Numbered from the stretch's first letter, positions 43,734 through 53,490 are shown. The stretch: 64,000 nt of DNA from Micromonospora echinospora (GCF_014203425.1 NZ_JACHJC010000001.1:682001-746000); one strand, 5' to 3'. The notes: generated by a model from the sequence alone, not told the origin. A program made the numbers and translations.

Positions 43734-45590
43734 ATGACCCACTACAAGAGCAACGTTCGGGACCTCGAGTTCAACCTGTTCGAGGTCTTCGGGGCGGACC
43801 GGACGTTCGGCCAGGCGCCGTTCACGGACCTGGACGTCGACACCGCCCGCAGCTTCCTTGCCGAGGTCGACCGCCTCGCCCGCGAGGATCTGGCCGCCAG
43901 CTACTCGGACAGCGACCGCAATCCACCGGTCTTCGACCCGGCGACGTTCACCGCGCCGCTGCCGGAGACGTTCAAGAAGTCGTACAAGGCGTTCATGGAC
44001 TCGGAGTTCTGGCGCCTCGACCTGCCGGAGGTCCTGGGCGGCACCAACGCCCCGCGCGCCCTCTGGTGGTCGCTCGCCGAGCTGGTGCTCGGCGCCAACG
44101 CCCCGATCTGGATGTACGCCTCCGGCCCCTCCTTCGCCCACGTGCTGCACGTCGAGGGCACCGAGGAGCAGAAGAAGTGGGCCCGGCTGTTCATCGACAA
44201 GCAGTGGGGCTCGACCATGGTCCTCACCGAGCCGGACGCCGGCTCGGACGTGGGCGCCGGCCGCACCCGGGCGATCCAGCAGCCGGACGGCTCGTGGCAC
44301 ATCGAGGGCGTGAAGCGCTTCATCACCTCCGGTGAGCACGACCTGAGCGACAACATCGTCCACTACGTGCTGGCCCGTCCGGTCGGCGTCGAGGGCGTCG
44401 GCGGCCCGGGCACCAAGGGCCTGTCGCTGTTCGTCGTGCCGAAGTACCACTTCGACCCCGAGACCGGCGAGCTGGGCGAGCGCAACGGCGCCTTCGCCAC
44501 GAACGTCGAGCACAAGATGGGTCTGAAGGTCTCGAACACCTGCGAGGTGACCTTCGGCGAGCACGGCGTACCGGCCAAGGGCTGGCTGCTGGGCGAGAAG
44601 CACGACGGCATCCGCCAGATGTTCATGATCATCGAGTACGCCCGGATGCTTGTCGGCACCAAGGCGATCGCCACGCTCTCCACCGGCTACCTGAACGCGC
44701 TGGAGTACGCCAAGAACCGGGTGCAGGGCGCCGACCTCACCCAGATGGCCGACAAGACCGCCCCCCGGGTGACCATCACCAACCACCCGGACGTGCGCCG
44801 CTCGCTGCTGCTGCAGAAGTCGTACGCCGAGGGCCTGCGCGCGCTGGTCTGCTACACCGCCAGCTGGCAGGACAAGGTGGCGGTCGCCGAGGCGGCCGGC
44901 GACGAGAAGGCCACCAAGCTGGCCAAGCGCGTCAACGACCTGCTTCTGCCGCTGGTCAAGGGCGTCGGTTCGGAGCGGGCGTACGAGCTGCTCGGTCACG
45001 AGGCGCTGCAGACCTTCGGCGGCTCCGGCTTCCTCCAGGACTACCCGCTGGAGCAGTACGTCCGGGACGCCAAGATCGACACCCTGTACGAGGGCACCAC
45101 CGCGATCCAGAGCCTCGACCTGATCTTCCGGAAGATCGTCCGGGACAACGGCAAGGCCCTGATGGCGGTCGCCGCCGAGATCCAGGAGCACATCGCCTCC
45201 GAGGCCGGCAACGGTCAGCTCAAGGAGGAGCGGCAGGCGCTCGGCAAGGCGCTCGCCGAGATCCAGAACATCCTCGGCGTGATGACCGGCTGGCTGGGCG
45301 AGGCCCAGGGCGGCGACACCCGCGCCCTCTACAAGGTCGGCCTGAGCAGCCGCCGGTTCCTGCTCGCGATCGGCGACCTGGTGGTCGGCTGGCTGCTGCA
45401 GAAGCAGGCGGACGTGGCGCTCAAGGCGCTGGCCGGCGAGGTCTCCGCGGCCGACAAGTCCTTCTACACCGGCAAGGTCGCCGCCGCCCGGTTCTTCGCC
45501 CGCGAGGTGCTGCCCCGCATCGGCGCCGACCGGCGGATCATCGAGGGCACCGACCTGGAGATCATGGACCTCCCGGAGGAGATCTTCTGA
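43734..45590 (+). CDS. fadE5: Acyl-CoA dehydrogenase, FadE5 type
   Basis: A 618-residue flavoprotein of the long acyl-CoA dehydrogenase branch. It has an N-terminal extension (residues 1-60), the FAD-site segment [17 protein letters not shown], the substrate-side segment [14 protein letters not shown], and the catalytic Glu in [15 protein letters not shown] near 455, then a C-terminal helical domain. In mycobacteria FadE5 catalyses the first beta-oxidation step and passes electrons via EtfAB to EtfD. It is monocistronic, with a strong terminator after it. No frameshift or missing residue is seen. Confidence 0.93.
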   Translation: MTHYKSNVRDLEFNLFEVFGADRTFGQAPFTDLDVDTARSFLAEVDRLAREDLAASYSDSDRNPPVFDPATFTAPLPETFKKSYKAFMDSEFWRLDLPEVLGGTNAPRALWWSLAELVLGANAPIWMYASGPSFAHVLHVEGTEEQKKWARLFIDKQWGSTMVLTEPDAGSDVGAGRTRAIQQPDGSWHIEGVKRFITSGEHDLSDNIVHYVLARPVGVEGVGGPGTKGLSLFVVPKYHFDPETGELGERNGAFATNVEHKMGLKVSNTCEVTFGEHGVPAKGWLLGEKHDGIRQMFMIIEYARMLVGTKAIATLSTGYLNALEYAKNRVQGADLTQMADKTAPRVTITNHPDVRRSLLLQKSYAEGLRALVCYTASWQDKVAVAEAAGDEKATKLAKRVNDLLLPLVKGVGSERAYELLGHEALQTFGGSGFLQDYPLEQYVRDAKIDTLYEGTTAIQSLDLIFRKIVRDNGKALMAVAAEIQEHIASEAGNGQLKEERQALGKALAEIQNILGVMTGWLGEAQGGDTRALYKVGLSSRRFLLAIGDLVVGWLLQKQADVALKALAGEVSAADKSFYTGKVAAARFFAREVLPRIGADRRIIEGTDLEIMDLPEEIF

Positions 45591-45637
45591 GCCCTTCCGG
45601 GGCCTTTCTCCCCTGAAGCGTCACTCTCCCCCTCATG

Positions 45638-45673
45638 ACGACGGCCGGCGGGCACCAGCCCGCCGGCCGTCGT
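45638..45673 (+). terminator. Strong terminator hairpin after fadE5-like gene
   Basis: ACGACGGCCGGCGGGC (45638-45653) pairs perfectly over 16 bp with 45658-45673 around a 4-nt loop. Confidence 0.85.
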
Positions 45674-45776
45674 CGTCAACGGGCCCGAGGTGGATAGGCG
45701 GGCCCGGTGGCGGGTAACCGTCGCGGACCACGACCGGAGTACGCCCAAGGCCATCGCACGGGGGAGTGCAGCGCAC

Positions 45777-46046
45777 ATGGGCATTGGTAGCGCCATCTTT
45801 CTCATCGCGCTCGGCGCGATCATGACCTTCGCCATCCGGGCCAACGTCTGGTGGATCGACCTGCGCGCGGTCGGCTGGGTCTTCATCCTGGCCGGGCTGG
45901 GCGTCCTGCTGACCACGCTGTGGTTCTGGCAGGACCGCCGCAAGCGGGCCCGTACGCTCATCGTGGAGGAGAACCGGCTCTCGCATCCGACCGCGATGAT
46001 GCCGCCGCCGCCCGACCCGCCGCCGCCGACGGCCCCGCCGTCCTGA
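45777..46046 (+). CDS. Two-helix membrane protein, DUF6458-like (copy 1)
   Basis: An 89-residue protein starting MGIGSAIFLIALGAIMTFAI, with a second helix VGWVFILAGLGVLLTTLWFW, a basic stop-transfer segment and a Pro-rich tail. The ATG 45777 follows GGGGGAG. It is paralogous to the gene at 48128. Such proteins are widespread in actinobacteria; function unknown. Confidence 0.8.
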   Translation: MGIGSAIFLIALGAIMTFAIRANVWWIDLRAVGWVFILAGLGVLLTTLWFWQDRRKRARTLIVEENRLSHPTAMMPPPPDPPPPTAPPS

Positions 46047-46055
46047 CGCCGCGTC

Positions 46056-46922
46056 TCAGCGGCCGATCCGGTCCAGCTCGGCAAGATCGTCGCCGGAGAG
46101 GGACAGGCCGGCGCCCGCGACGTTCTCGCGCAGGTGCGCGACGGACTTCGTGCCGGGGATCAGCAGGATGTTCGGGGAGCGGCGCAGCAGCCAGGCCAGG
46201 GCGACGCCCATCGGCGTCGCCCCCAGGCGCTCGGCGACTGCCGACAGCGCCGAGGACTGCAGCGGCGTGAACCCGCCGAGCGGGAAGAACGGCACGTACG
46301 CGACGCCCTGACTGGCCAGGTCGTCGATCAGGTCGTCGTCGCCGCGGTGCGCCAGGTTGTACTGGTTCTGCACGCAGACGATCGGCGCGACGGTCTGTGC
46401 CTCGGCGACCTGTTCCCGTGTCACGTTGCTCAGGCCGAGGTGGCGGATCACGCCCTCCTGCTGGAGCGCGACGAGCGTTTCCAGCGCCTCGGCGAGCGAG
46501 CCGGGCTTCGGTCCTTCCGCGTCGCCGAGCCGGAGGTTGACCAGGTCGAGCGTCTGCACGCCCAGCGTCTCCAGGTTCTCCCGGATCTGCCGGCGCAGGC
46601 TCTCCGGGTCGCGTGCCGTGGGCCAGCCGCCCTGCTGGTCCCGGTCCGCGCCGACCTTGGTGACGACGTGCAGCGACTCCGGGTACGGGTGCAGCGCCTC
46701 CCGGATCAGCCGGTTGGTGACGTGTGGCCCGTAGGCCGCGCTGGTGTCGATGTGGGTGATGCCGAGCGCGACCGCCTCGCGCAGGACCGCGAGGGCGCCG
46801 TCGTGGTCGGCGGGCGGTCCCATGACCCAGGGGCCGGCGAGTTGCATCGCGCCGTAGCCGAACCGGGTGACGGTCAGGTCTCCCAGCGTCCAGGTGCCGC
46901 CGGGAAGGGTGGTGGGGGCCAT
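46056..46922 (-). CDS. Aldo/keto reductase
   Basis: A 288-residue NADPH-dependent oxidoreductase. The catalytic set is visible: Asp and Tyr in HIDTSAAYGPH, Lys in VVTKVG and the segment IRHLGLSNVTREQ. The C-terminal part has IPGTKSVAHLREN, the cofactor-phosphate region. The substrate is unknown; it resembles the AKR11/12-like group. It is divergent from the HxlR regulator, the likely local controller. Confidence 0.92.
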   Translation of the reverse strand: MAPTTLPGGTWTLGDLTVTRFGYGAMQLAGPWVMGPPADHDGALAVLREAVALGITHIDTSAAYGPHVTNRLIREALHPYPESLHVVTKVGADRDQQGGWPTARDPESLRRQIRENLETLGVQTLDLVNLRLGDAEGPKPGSLAEALETLVALQQEGVIRHLGLSNVTREQVAEAQTVAPIVCVQNQYNLAHRGDDDLIDDLASQGVAYVPFFPLGGFTPLQSSALSAVAERLGATPMGVALAWLLRRSPNILLIPGTKSVAHLRENVAGAGLSLSGDDLAELDRIGR

Positions 46923-46998
46923 GCGTGTACCTCTGGCTCTCGTCGTCCGTCACGGGCGCCGCCGGATCACGGTGCCCGGCCTCCACTATCGGGGTGTA

Positions 46999-47015
46999 AC
47001 TTTCCAGCGGGAAGT
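46999..47015. promoter_or_regulatory. Candidate HxlR operator
   Basis: ACTTTCCAGCGGGAAGT is an imperfect inverted repeat in the gap between the divergent reductase and HxlR genes. Confidence 0.35.
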
Positions 47016-47059
47016 AGGCACCTGAAAGTGCGTAGCTCACCGAGGCGGCAGGAGCACAG

Positions 47060-47470
47060 ATGAGCAAGGCGGAGTACGACGCGTTCCTGGCCCAGTGCCC
47101 CAGCCGGCAACTGCTCGACCGGATCACCGACAAGTGGGTCGCGCTGGTGCTGGCCGCGTTGCGCAGCGACGGCTCGCACCGGTTCGGGGCGGACTGCGCG
47201 GGCGACCCGCGCCCGAGGCGATACTCCGAGCTGTTCCGCACGCTCCCCGGGGTCAGCCAGAAGATGCTCACCCAGACGCTGCGCGCCCTGGAACGCGACG
47301 GTCTGATCACCCGCACCGTGGAGCCGACAGTGCCGGTGACAGTCACCTACGAGCTGACCGACCTCGGGTTCTCCCTGCACGAGATGATCCGGGGCCTGAA
47401 GTCCTGGGCGGAGACGCACATGGACGACGTGCTCGCCAACCGGGCGGCGTACGACACCCGCGTCGGCTGA
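47060..47470 (+). CDS. HxlR-family transcriptional regulator
   Basis: A 136-residue winged-helix regulator with the family start CPSRQLLDRITDKWVALVLA, then RYSELFRTLPGVSQKMLTQT and the wing LIRT-like LITRTVEPTVPVTVTYEL. HxlR proteins sense reactive aldehydes or thiols in some species; two cysteines are present (in QCPSR and DCAGD). It is divergent from the aldo/keto reductase. Confidence 0.92.
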   Translation: MSKAEYDAFLAQCPSRQLLDRITDKWVALVLAALRSDGSHRFGADCAGDPRPRRYSELFRTLPGVSQKMLTQTLRALERDGLITRTVEPTVPVTVTYELTDLGFSLHEMIRGLKSWAETHMDDVLANRAAYDTRVG

Positions 47471-47473
47471 GCC

Positions 47474-48010
47474 TCAGGCGCGGGCGGTGTGGCGGCCGGT
47501 GATCGGCGCGTTTCCCGGCGCGAGGTCGGCCCAGCGGGTCGTCGGCCGGTGCACCACCAGGTCTGTGGTCCGCAGGCCGTCCGGGTCGGCCCGCTGCGGG
47601 TCGAGCAGTGCCGACAGCAGAGAGATCCCCGGGTTGTGGGCGACCAGCAGCACCGTGCCGGCGGTCGGCTCGACGGTCCACAGCAGCTCCAGCAGCTGAT
47701 CCGGAAGCGCGTCGTACGCGGTCGCCTCGTACCGCACCGCGGGCGCCGAGCCCGCCGGACCGCCTTCCGCCGGGGAACCGCTCATGCCCATCGCCACGTC
47801 GTGCCAGGTCTGCCGGGTGCGCCGGGCCGGCGAGCAGAGGACCACGTCGGGAAGCAGCCCGTGCCGGGCCAGCCAGGCGCCGGCGGTGGCGGCGTCGGCG
47901 TGCCCCCGCGCCGTCAGCGACCGCTCCGCGTCCGGGGCGTCCCCGGACGGCTCGGCCTTGGCGTGCCGCAGCAGCACCAACGTCCGCTGCCCGTTCCTGC
48001 CGTCCGTCAT
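47474..48010 (-). CDS. sixA: SixA-type histidine phosphatase
   Basis: A 178-residue phosphatase of the phosphoglycerate-mutase fold: LLRHAKAEPSG holds the phosphorylated His and an Arg; CSPARRTRQTW and LVAHNPGISLL complete the pocket. SixA acts on phospho-His domains in E. coli; the actinobacterial target is unknown. The ATG 48010 is the start of MTDGRNGQRTL. It is convergent with HxlR and divergent from the second DUF6458-like gene. Confidence 0.9.
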   Translation of the reverse strand: MTDGRNGQRTLVLLRHAKAEPSGDAPDAERSLTARGHADAATAGAWLARHGLLPDVVLCSPARRTRQTWHDVAMGMSGSPAEGGPAGSAPAVRYEATAYDALPDQLLELLWTVEPTAGTVLLVAHNPGISLLSALLDPQRADPDGLRTTDLVVHRPTTRWADLAPGNAPITGRHTARA

Positions 48011-48127
48011 ACCGCCCAGCTTGCCTGATTGACGATCAAAGCGCCTGGGTATGTCGATGGGTGCCGCTACCTGATCCATGGCCGCGGCGGGCAGGAAACG
48101 CCAGCAGGACGCCAAGGAGGCGACGTC

Positions 48128-48418
48128 ATGGGCATCGGTGCCAGCATCTTCCTCATCGCGCTCGGCGCGATCTTCGCGTTCGCCATCGACGCCAACCTGG
48201 GATGGCTGAACCTCAACGTGGTGGGCTGGGTGCTCATGCTCGCCGGCGTCGCCGGCCTGCTCACCACGCTCTACTTCTGGAACAGCCGCCGCCGCGTCGT
48301 GGCCGCCCCGGTTCGCGAGCGGGTCGTCGCCGAGCCGGTCGCGCCGGTCCGGGAGGACCGCGTCGTACGCGAGGAGTACCGCGAGGTGCGTGGTCCGGGC
48401 TCGGGCTACCCGGTCTGA
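48128..48418 (+). CDS. Two-helix membrane protein, DUF6458-like (copy 2)
   Basis: A 96-residue protein (MGIGASIFLIALGAIFAFAI; VGWVLMLAGVAGLLTTLYFW; tail with repeated VRxxRVV). The ATG follows AAGGAGG. It shares over half its membrane-part residues with the gene at 45777, so the two arose by duplication. Function unknown. Confidence 0.8.
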   Translation: MGIGASIFLIALGAIFAFAIDANLGWLNLNVVGWVLMLAGVAGLLTTLYFWNSRRRVVAAPVRERVVAEPVAPVREDRVVREEYREVRGPGSGYPV

Positions 48419-48436
48419 CCCGTACCCCCCGAACCC

Positions 48437-48464
48437 GAGGGCCCCGCAACGGCGCGGGGCCCTC
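48437..48464. terminator. Bidirectional terminator hairpin
   Basis: GAGGGCCCCGC (48437-48447) pairs perfectly with GCGGGGCCCTC (48454-48464) between convergent genes. Confidence 0.85.
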
Positions 48465-48510
48465 GCGCGTGTCCGGGGCCCGTCAGGTCCTGGCGCGGCT
48501 CGGCCTCGGC

Positions 48511-49188
48511 TCAGGCGAACAACGCGAAGTAGATCGCGATGTGGTGGCAGATCGCCGCGACGAGCGTGCAGGCGTGGAAGAACTCGTGGTGGCCGAAGAC
48601 CGTGGGCCACGGGTTCGGGCGGCGCAGCGCGTAGAAGACCGCGCCCACGCTGTAGATCGCGCCGCCCACGCTGAGCAGCACCAGCGCGGTGACGCCGCCG
48701 GAGTGCAGGATCTGCGGCAGCATGGCCACCGCGACCCAGCCGAGCGCGAGATAGAGCGGGGCGGAGACCCAGCGCGGCGCGTGCGGCCAGATCAGCTTGA
48801 CCGCCACGCCCGCGATCGCGCCGCCCCAGACCAGGCTCAGCATGATCGTGGCCTGCCGGTTGTCCAGCAGCAGGGCGCAGAACGGCGTGTAGGTGCCGGC
48901 GATGAACACGAAGATCATCGAGTGGTCCATCCGGCGCATGATCTGGTAGCCGCGTTCGGACCAGACCCGCCGGTGGTAGAGCGCGCTGGTGCCGAAGAGC
49001 CCGCACACGGTGAGGCTGTAGATCAGACAGCTCACCAGTGGCGCCCAGCCGGGACGGCCGGCGGCGATCGAACAGAGCACGATGCCGCAGACGAGAGCGG
49101 CGAAGAACGCGTACGCGTGCAGCCAGCCGCGCATGCGCGGCTTCCCGATGTCGGCCGGCCGGAGCCGGAACGGTGCGGATGTGGTCAC
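48511..49188 (-). CDS. Hemolysin III / PAQR-family membrane protein
   Basis: A 225-residue protein with seven membrane helices. The PAQR zinc residues are seen: Ser and His in CLIYSLTVCGLFGTSALYHR, Asp in RMDHSMIFVFIAG and His pair in FGHHEFFHACTLVAA. Bacterial members are called hemolysin III or YqfA; they are likely zinc hydrolases such as ceramidase-like enzymes. The start at 49188 is taken from MTTSAPFRL. Confidence 0.9.
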   Translation of the reverse strand: MTTSAPFRLRPADIGKPRMRGWLHAYAFFAALVCGIVLCSIAAGRPGWAPLVSCLIYSLTVCGLFGTSALYHRRVWSERGYQIMRRMDHSMIFVFIAGTYTPFCALLLDNRQATIMLSLVWGGAIAGVAVKLIWPHAPRWVSAPLYLALGWVAVAMLPQILHSGGVTALVLLSVGGAIYSVGAVFYALRRPNPWPTVFGHHEFFHACTLVAAICHHIAIYFALFA

Positions 49189-49263
49189 GTAAACAGGTTA
49201 CGACGGCGTAGGTTACTTGCAAGTAGTGTGGACCGTCACCTCAGCCGGCGGGAGGATGACCGG

Positions 49264-49878
49264 ATGCGGATCCGGCCGGTCGGGACCCATGCCCTGCTGC
49301 TCGACTGCGACGACCCCGAGCAGGTCGAGGCGTGGCGGGCCGAACTGTGGCACCGGCGCGCGAGCGGCGAGCTGACCGCCACCGAGATCGTCCCGGGCGC
49401 GGTCACCGTGCTGCTCGACGGCGTACCGGACCCGGAGGCGGCCGCCGCCCGGATCGCCGGCTGGCGTCCACGGGCCGCCGACTCCGGCGCAGCCACCGAG
49501 GAGGTCCGGGTGCCGACCGTGTACGACGGCGAGGACCTGCCTCGCGTCGCCGCCCACTGGGACACCGACGTGCCCGCTGTGGTCGACCGGTTGCGGCGTA
49601 CCGAGTTCCGGGTCGCGTTCTGCGGGTTCGCGCCCGGGTTCGCGTACCTGACCGGGCTGCCGCCCGAGCTCGCAGTGCCCCGGCTCGCCACGCCGCGTAC
49701 CCGGGTGCCGGCCGGCTCGGTCGCGCTCGCCGGCCCGTACGCGGGCATCTACCCCGCCGCGTCGCCCGGCGGCTGGCTGCTGGTCGGCCGGACCGACCTG
49801 CCGCTGTTCGACGTACGCGCCGACCCGCCGGCCCGGCTCACCCCCGGCACCCGGGTCCGGCTGGTCGACGCGCCGTGA
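49264..49878 (+). CDS. pxpB: 5-oxoprolinase subunit PxpB
   Basis: A 204-residue protein of the KipI/PxpB family: VRVPTVYDGEDLPRVAAH and FCGFAPGFAYLTGLP are the family marks, followed by PRLATPRTRVPAGSVALAG. PxpABC hydrolyses 5-oxoproline to glutamate with ATP. The stop overlaps the pxpC GTG start by 4 nt (GTGA). The ATG follows GGGAGGA. Confidence 0.92.
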   Translation: MRIRPVGTHALLLDCDDPEQVEAWRAELWHRRASGELTATEIVPGAVTVLLDGVPDPEAAAARIAGWRPRAADSGAATEEVRVPTVYDGEDLPRVAAHWDTDVPAVVDRLRRTEFRVAFCGFAPGFAYLTGLPPELAVPRLATPRTRVPAGSVALAGPYAGIYPAASPGGWLLVGRTDLPLFDVRADPPARLTPGTRVRLVDAP

Positions 49879-50744
49879 TCGAGGTGCTGCGGGCCGGGGC
49901 GCTCACCACAGTGCAGGACCAGGGCCGCCCCGGCTGGGCGCACCTCGGCGTGCCCCGCTCCGGCGCGCTCGACCCGGCCGCGCTGCGCCTGGCCAACCGC
50001 CTCGTCGGCAACGACGAGCACGCCGCCGGGCTGGAGATCACCATGACCGGCTGCGTGCTGCGCTTCACCCGGGCCGTAGCGGTCGCGCTCACCGGCGCCC
50101 CCGCCGAGGTGGTCGTCGAGTGGCCGCCGCCCGGCGCGCGGCGGCGTCCGGGGGACGTGGGACGGCCGCTGGCGCTGCCGGCCGGGGCGGTGCTGCGCGT
50201 CGGGCCGGCCCGGGCCGGGGTGCGCACCTGGCTGGCGGTGAGCGGCGGGATCACCGTCGAGGCGGTGCTCGGCAGCCGATCCACCGACACGCTCTCCGGG
50301 CTCGGGCCGCCACCGCTGCGCGACGGGGACCGGCTGCCGCTCGGCATCCCGGACGGTCCCCCGCCCCCTGTCGACCTCACCGTCACCGAGCCGTTGCCGG
50401 ACGAACTGCGGCTGACCGTGCGTCCCGGCCCCCGGCAGGGCTGGTTCACCCCGCAGGCGCTGTCCCTGCTCTGCGGCAACGCGTACACGGTGAGCCCGGA
50501 CAGCAACCGGGTCGGCGCGCGGCTGGCCGGCGCGGCACTGCCCCGCGCGGTGGCCGGCGAACTGCCCAGCGAAGGGCTGGTGCTCGGCGCGGTGCAGGTC
50601 CCGCCGGACGGCCAGCCGCTGGTCTTCCTCGCCGACCACCCCACCACCGGCGGTTACCCGGTCGTCGGGGTGGTGGACGACGTGACCCCGCTCGCCCAGG
50701 CCCGGCCAGGCGCTACGGTGACGTTCCATGGACCTCAACGCTGA
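49875..50744 (+). CDS. pxpC: 5-oxoprolinase subunit PxpC
   Basis: A 289-residue KipA/PxpC-family protein: VQDQGRPGWAHLGVPRSGAL at the N-terminus, AVSGGITVEAVLGSRSTDTL mid-chain, VSPDSNRVGARLAG and ILADHPTTGGYP-like FLADHPTTGGYPVVG at the end. It starts at GTG inside the pxpB stop and overlaps pxpA by 17 nt. Confidence 0.92.
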   Translation: MIEVLRAGALTTVQDQGRPGWAHLGVPRSGALDPAALRLANRLVGNDEHAAGLEITMTGCVLRFTRAVAVALTGAPAEVVVEWPPPGARRRPGDVGRPLALPAGAVLRVGPARAGVRTWLAVSGGITVEAVLGSRSTDTLSGLGPPPLRDGDRLPLGIPDGPPPPVDLTVTEPLPDELRLTVRPGPRQGWFTPQALSLLCGNAYTVSPDSNRVGARLAGAALPRAVAGELPSEGLVLGAVQVPPDGQPLVFLADHPTTGGYPVVGVVDDVTPLAQARPGATVTFHGPQR

Positions 50745-51477
50745 CCTCGGCGAGGGATTCGGAAGCTGGCGGCTCGGCGACGACCACGCGCTGCTCGACC
50801 TGATCAGTTCCGCGAACGTCGCATGCGGCTTCCACGCCGGCGACGCGCCCACCATGCACCGGGTCTGCGCCGCCGCCGCCGAACGCGGCGTCGCGGTCGG
50901 CGCGCAGGTCGGCTACCGGGACCTCGCCGGCTTCGGCCGGCGGCACATCGCGTACGACTTCGCCGAGCTGCGCGACGAGACGATCTACCAGCTCGGGGCG
51001 CTCGACGCCTTCTGCCGGCTGTACCGCACCCGGGTCCGCTACCTCAAACCGCACGGCGCGCTCTACCACGCGGCCGCCCGCGACGAGGCCCAGGCCGCCG
51101 CGCTGGTGGCCGCGATCAGCGGGTACGACCACGAGCTGCCCGTGCTCTGCCAGCCCGGCAGCGTGCTCGCGCAGCTCGCGACCGGCGCCGGGCTGCGGGT
51201 GGTGGCCGAGGGGTTCGCCGACCGCAACTACCTCCCGAACGGCACGCTGGTGCCGCGCAGCTCACCGGACGCGCTGGTGACCGACCCGGAGCAGGTCGCC
51301 GTCCGGGCGGTACGGATGGCTGTCGAGCAGACGCTCGTCGCTGTCGACGGGACGGTGATTCCCTGCCCGGTCGAGTCGATCTGCCTGCACGGGGACACGC
51401 CTGGTGCGGTGCGGTGCGCGGAGCTGGTGCGGGCCGCGCTTGTCGATGCCGGGGTCACGCTCACTCCGTTCGCGTGA
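50728..51477 (+). CDS. pxpA: 5-oxoprolinase subunit PxpA (LamB/YcsF family)
   Basis: A 249-residue protein: MDLNADLGEGFGSWRLGDD is the family start; ANVACGFHAGDAPTMHR and VRYLKPHGALYHAAA hold the conserved active residues. It completes the pxpBCA operon, all three overlapping. A 53-bp palindromic repeat directly follows its stop codon. Confidence 0.95.
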   Translation: MDLNADLGEGFGSWRLGDDHALLDLISSANVACGFHAGDAPTMHRVCAAAAERGVAVGAQVGYRDLAGFGRRHIAYDFAELRDETIYQLGALDAFCRLYRTRVRYLKPHGALYHAAARDEAQAAALVAAISGYDHELPVLCQPGSVLAQLATGAGLRVVAEGFADRNYLPNGTLVPRSSPDALVTDPEQVAVRAVRMAVEQTLVAVDGTVIPCPVESICLHGDTPGAVRCAELVRAALVDAGVTLTPFA

Positions 51478-51530
51478 AAGGAAGGGCCCCCTGTTAACGC
51501 CTCCGGTAGAGGAAGGGGCCCTTCTTAACA
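51478..51530. repeat. 53-bp palindromic repeat, copy 2 (likely bidirectional terminator)
   Basis: Arms AAGGGCCCCCT (51482-51492) and AAGGGGCCCTT (51513-51523) pair with one mismatch. Only two bases differ from 17113-17165. It starts at the base after the pxpA stop and fills most of the 60-nt convergent gap. Confidence 0.8.
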
Positions 51531-51537
51531 CGCGCTG

Positions 51538-53370
51538 TCAGGCGTCCATGCCGCGTAGGACCAGCGGCACGCGGGTCGCGCCGCCGGTGACCACCCGGAC
51601 CGGCACGCCCCAGTCCTGCCGCGTCAGGTGGCAGGCCGCGTGCTCCACGTCGGCGTCGCACGTCGCCGCCTGGGCGGTCACCTGGAGCACGCCCTGAGCC
51701 ACGTCGCCGCTGACCACCAGCTTGCGGGACAGGTCGGTGGTGGTGCCCGCGCCCTCGACCAGCAGCTCCGGCGGGGACGCCGAGACCACCAGGCGGGTCG
51801 ACGGCCCGTACGTCTCGTCGAGCTTCTGCCCCGGCGCCGGCGTGAAGATCACGTCCAGGGTCAGCTCCCCGGCCGTCACGTCGGTCGGCTTGCGCTCCAG
51901 CCGGTGCCGGGGGCCGTCCACCGTGTTCGCCCCGGCCGAGGTCAGCGCGCCCGGCGCCAGCCGGGTCAGCCGGTGCGCGGCCGACTCGACCACGAGCACG
52001 TCGCCCTCGCCGGTGAGCACCAGGTCGCTCGGCTCGGCCAGCCCGTCCGCGACGGTGCCCACCTGCCCGGTCTCCGGGTCGAAGCGGCGCACCGCCCCGT
52101 TGTACGTGTCGGCGATCAGCACCGAGCCGTCGGGCAGCGCGCACACGCCCAGCGGGTGCTGGAGCAACGCCTGGTCGGCAGGGCCGTCGACGTGCCCGAA
52201 GTCGAACAGGCCCTGACCGACGGCGGTGTGCATCACGCCGCCTTCGACCCAGCGGATCGCGCTGGTCTCGCTGTCGGCGATCCAGAGCCGCGAACCGTCG
52301 GCCGACACGGACAGACCGGACGGCTGCGCCATCCACACGTCCGGCAGCGGGCCGTCGCGCAGCGCCTCGACAGTGGTCCCGGCGTACATGCCGGCGGTCC
52401 GCTTGATCGGGTCGAACCACCAGAGCTGGTGAATGCCGGCCATGGCGACGATCACCCGGTCGTCGTACCAGGCCACGTCCCACGGGGACGAGAGGTCGAC
52501 GGCGCGGGCGTCGTGCGCGTGGTCGTCGACGGTCGAGCGCCACTGCCGACCGGTGCCGGCCACGGTGACCACCTCGCCGGTGGACAGCCGTACGCCGCGC
52601 AGCAGGTGGTTGACCGTGTCCGCGATCACCACGTCGTAGCCGGCCACCTCGGCCACGTGCGGCGGCAGCAGGCAGACCCCTTGCGGCTCGGCGAACGTGG
52701 CGGCGGTGGCCGGGCCGTCCGTCCGGCCCCGGGAACCGGCGCCGATGCGGCGGACCACCGTCTCGCCGTCGGCGGCCAACTCGACCAGGGAGTGCCGGGC
52801 CGAGTCGCTGACCAGCAGGTTTCCGCCGTCGAGCGGCAGCGCCTTGCCGGGGAACCGCAGCACGGTGTCCGGCTCGGCCGGCGGCACATACGGGCCCTCG
52901 CCCCGGTGCAGCGTGCCCTTGGCCTCGTGGGCCGCTGTCAGCTGGTCGATCAGCCGGGCGAGACCTTCGGCGTGCCCTTCGCCGGCCATGGTGGCGACCA
53001 CGTAGCCCTCCGGGTCGACCACGGCCAGGGTCGGCCACGCCTTGGCCGCGTACTGCTGCCACATGTCCATGTCGGCGTCGTCGAGCACCGGGTGGTGCAC
53101 GCCGTACCGTTCGACGGCCGCGGCCAGCGCCGCCGGGTCCTTCTCGTGCTCGAACTTCGGCGAGTGCACCCCGATCACGACCAGGACGTCGCCGTACTTC
53201 TCTTCGAGTGGCCGCAGCTCGTCCAGCACGTGCAGGCAGTTGATGCAGCAGAAGGTCCAGAAATCCAACAGGACGATCTTGCCTCGCAGGTCGGCCAGCG
53301 TGACGGCCTTGCCGCCGGTGTTCAGCCAGGACCGGCCCCGCAGTTCCGGTGCCCGTACGCGTGCGCTCAT
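51538..53370 (-). CDS. Thioredoxin-like NHL-repeat protein (NHLRC2 type)
   Basis: A 610-residue protein. An N-terminal thioredoxin/AhpC-TSA-like domain (LLDFWTFCCINCLHVLDEL, with the CINC redox pair) covers about 1-150. NHL repeats form a beta-propeller from about 165 to 480 (FAEPQGVCLLP, SSPWDVAWYDD, LQHPLGVCALPDGSVLIADT), and a C-terminal beta domain follows. It is the bacterial homologue type of human NHLRC2; its role is probably redox-linked but not defined. The ATG 53370 begins MSARVRAPEL. It is convergent with pxpA. Confidence 0.9.
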   Translation of the reverse strand: MSARVRAPELRGRSWLNTGGKAVTLADLRGKIVLLDFWTFCCINCLHVLDELRPLEEKYGDVLVVIGVHSPKFEHEKDPAALAAAVERYGVHHPVLDDADMDMWQQYAAKAWPTLAVVDPEGYVVATMAGEGHAEGLARLIDQLTAAHEAKGTLHRGEGPYVPPAEPDTVLRFPGKALPLDGGNLLVSDSARHSLVELAADGETVVRRIGAGSRGRTDGPATAATFAEPQGVCLLPPHVAEVAGYDVVIADTVNHLLRGVRLSTGEVVTVAGTGRQWRSTVDDHAHDARAVDLSSPWDVAWYDDRVIVAMAGIHQLWWFDPIKRTAGMYAGTTVEALRDGPLPDVWMAQPSGLSVSADGSRLWIADSETSAIRWVEGGVMHTAVGQGLFDFGHVDGPADQALLQHPLGVCALPDGSVLIADTYNGAVRRFDPETGQVGTVADGLAEPSDLVLTGEGDVLVVESAAHRLTRLAPGALTSAGANTVDGPRHRLERKPTDVTAGELTLDVIFTPAPGQKLDETYGPSTRLVVSASPPELLVEGAGTTTDLSRKLVVSGDVAQGVLQVTAQAATCDADVEHAACHLTRQDWGVPVRVVTGGATRVPLVLRGMDA

Positions 53371-53490
53371 GCCCCCATCGTGCCGCACCGGCCGGGCGCG
53401 CTCCCGGCGATCCCGGGGTGAACAGACGCACACCGAAACGGCGCGGAGCGCCCACCCCGGCGAGGGGTGGACGCTCCGGCGTACGTGCGG

